This document shows, one piece after another, positions 8,060 through 8,426 of a stretch of 8,426 bases of DNA. The notes under the pieces were generated by a model. It did no database searches. It worked only from the letters and a program-made list of their open reading frames with translations, and had not been told where the DNA came from. How positions within the stretch are numbered: the stretch's first letter is position 1; every line of letters begins with the position of its first letter. Made by a program: the position numbers and the translations under genes. Origin of the DNA: JAKFDI01 sp044508835 (GTDB taxonomy: Bacteria; Pseudomonadota; Gammaproteobacteria; Burkholderiales; Burkholderiaceae_C). The stretch lies in NCBI GenBank assembly GCA_044508835.1, contig JBIQHD010000062.1, positions 1 through 8,426 on the forward strand, given 5' to 3'.

Positions 8060-8426
8060 ATGACGCCAGCCCTCAACAAACCCCTCCCGGAATTTGAAGC
8101 GCTTGCAACCGGCGGCGTGAAGTTCACGCCGCAAGCCTTCGCGGGCCAGGTCGTGGTGCTGTACTTCTATCCGAAGGACAACACGCCGGGCTGCACCACC
8201 GAGGCGATGCAGTTCCGCGACCACCACAAGGATTTCGTGAAGGCCGGCGCCGTCGTGTTCGGCGTGTCGCGCGACAACATGGCCTCGCACGACAAGTTCA
8301 AGCAGAACCTGGAGCTGCCCTTCGAGCTGATCGCCGACACCGAGGAGAAGCTCTGCCACATGTTCGGCGTCGTCAAGAACAAGATCATGTACGGCAAGAA
8401 GGTCAAGGGCATCGAGCGCAGCACCT
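8060..8426 (+). CDS. bcp: Peroxiredoxin of the BCP/PrxQ family (partial, 3' end missing)
   Basis: Thiol peroxidase that reduces hydrogen peroxide and organic hydroperoxides in the cytosol. The first 122 codons are present; family members have about 150-160 residues, so about 30-35 are beyond the right edge. The thioredoxin fold is clear: VVVLYFYPKDNTPGCTTEA at 31-49 contains the peroxidatic cysteine C45 and its conserved Pro/Thr surroundings, then FRDHHKDF, VVFGVSRDN and the LPFELIAD segment. C99 in EKLCHMFGV matches C99 of E. coli BCP. The resolving cysteine found at position 50 in E. coli BCP is methionine here, so the enzyme may act as a 1-Cys type or use another thiol. The ATG at 8060 has no strong Shine-Dalgarno. 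No stop codon occurs before the window ends. Confidence 0.95.
   Translation, partial: MTPALNKPLPEFEALATGGVKFTPQAFAGQVVVLYFYPKDNTPGCTTEAMQFRDHHKDFVKAGAVVFGVSRDNMASHDKFKQNLELPFELIADTEEKLCHMFGVVKNKIMYGKKVKGIERST

Overview
The window is a GC-rich stretch of ordinary, compact bacterial chromosome. Gene content, gene order and protein sequences suggest a betaproteobacterium of the Burkholderiales, most likely Comamonadaceae-like (the Acidovorax/Variovorax/Ramlibacter range). That placement comes from recalled family sequences and gene order, not from a search. I see no rRNA, tRNA, CRISPR array, insertion sequence or phage gene.

Layout: positions 1-7469 are coded on the minus strand. In transcription order they hold alaA (glutamate-pyruvate aminotransferase, 7469-6243), hom (homoserine dehydrogenase, 6229-4919), thrC (threonine synthase, 4922-3450), moeA (3417-2170), moaD (2173-1922), moaE (1890-1408) and crcB/fluC (fluoride channel, 1411-1022). 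After a 122-bp gap comes the 5' part of clpB (899 to beyond the left edge). The first seven genes are separated by at most 32 nt or overlap by 4 nt, so they look like one transcription unit. It joins alanine and threonine synthesis, molybdenum cofactor synthesis and fluoride export. clpB has its own well-formed heat-shock (sigma-32/RpoH-type) promoter in the gap. On the plus strand are a small Mth938/DUF498-type protein gene (7560-7949), transcribed divergently from alaA, and the start of a PrxQ/BCP peroxiredoxin gene (8060 to beyond the right edge). Each is preceded by a perfect TATAAT box.

How the genes work together: Hom and ThrC perform the committed reduction of aspartate semialdehyde to homoserine and the final step to threonine. 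AlaA links pyruvate and alanine to glutamate. MoaD and MoaE form molybdopterin synthase, and MoeA inserts molybdate into the finished pterin. CrcB, ClpB and the peroxiredoxin are stress-protection functions.

The most notable feature is in thrC. Three same-direction copies of a 14-bp repeat (TTCGACAGGCTCAG and a one-base variant), spaced 18 and 27 bp, lie in frame inside the gene. They add about 24 Gly/Ser/Ala/Thr-rich residues just before the PLP-lysine motif. This looks like a dispersed intergenic-type repeat that has become protein-coding without breaking an essential enzyme. Other points: three non-ATG starts (TTG for alaA and thrC, GTG for moaD), a dyad and phased hexamers at the peroxiredoxin promoter, and a peroxiredoxin without the usual second cysteine. 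I found no convincing new multi-gene system.
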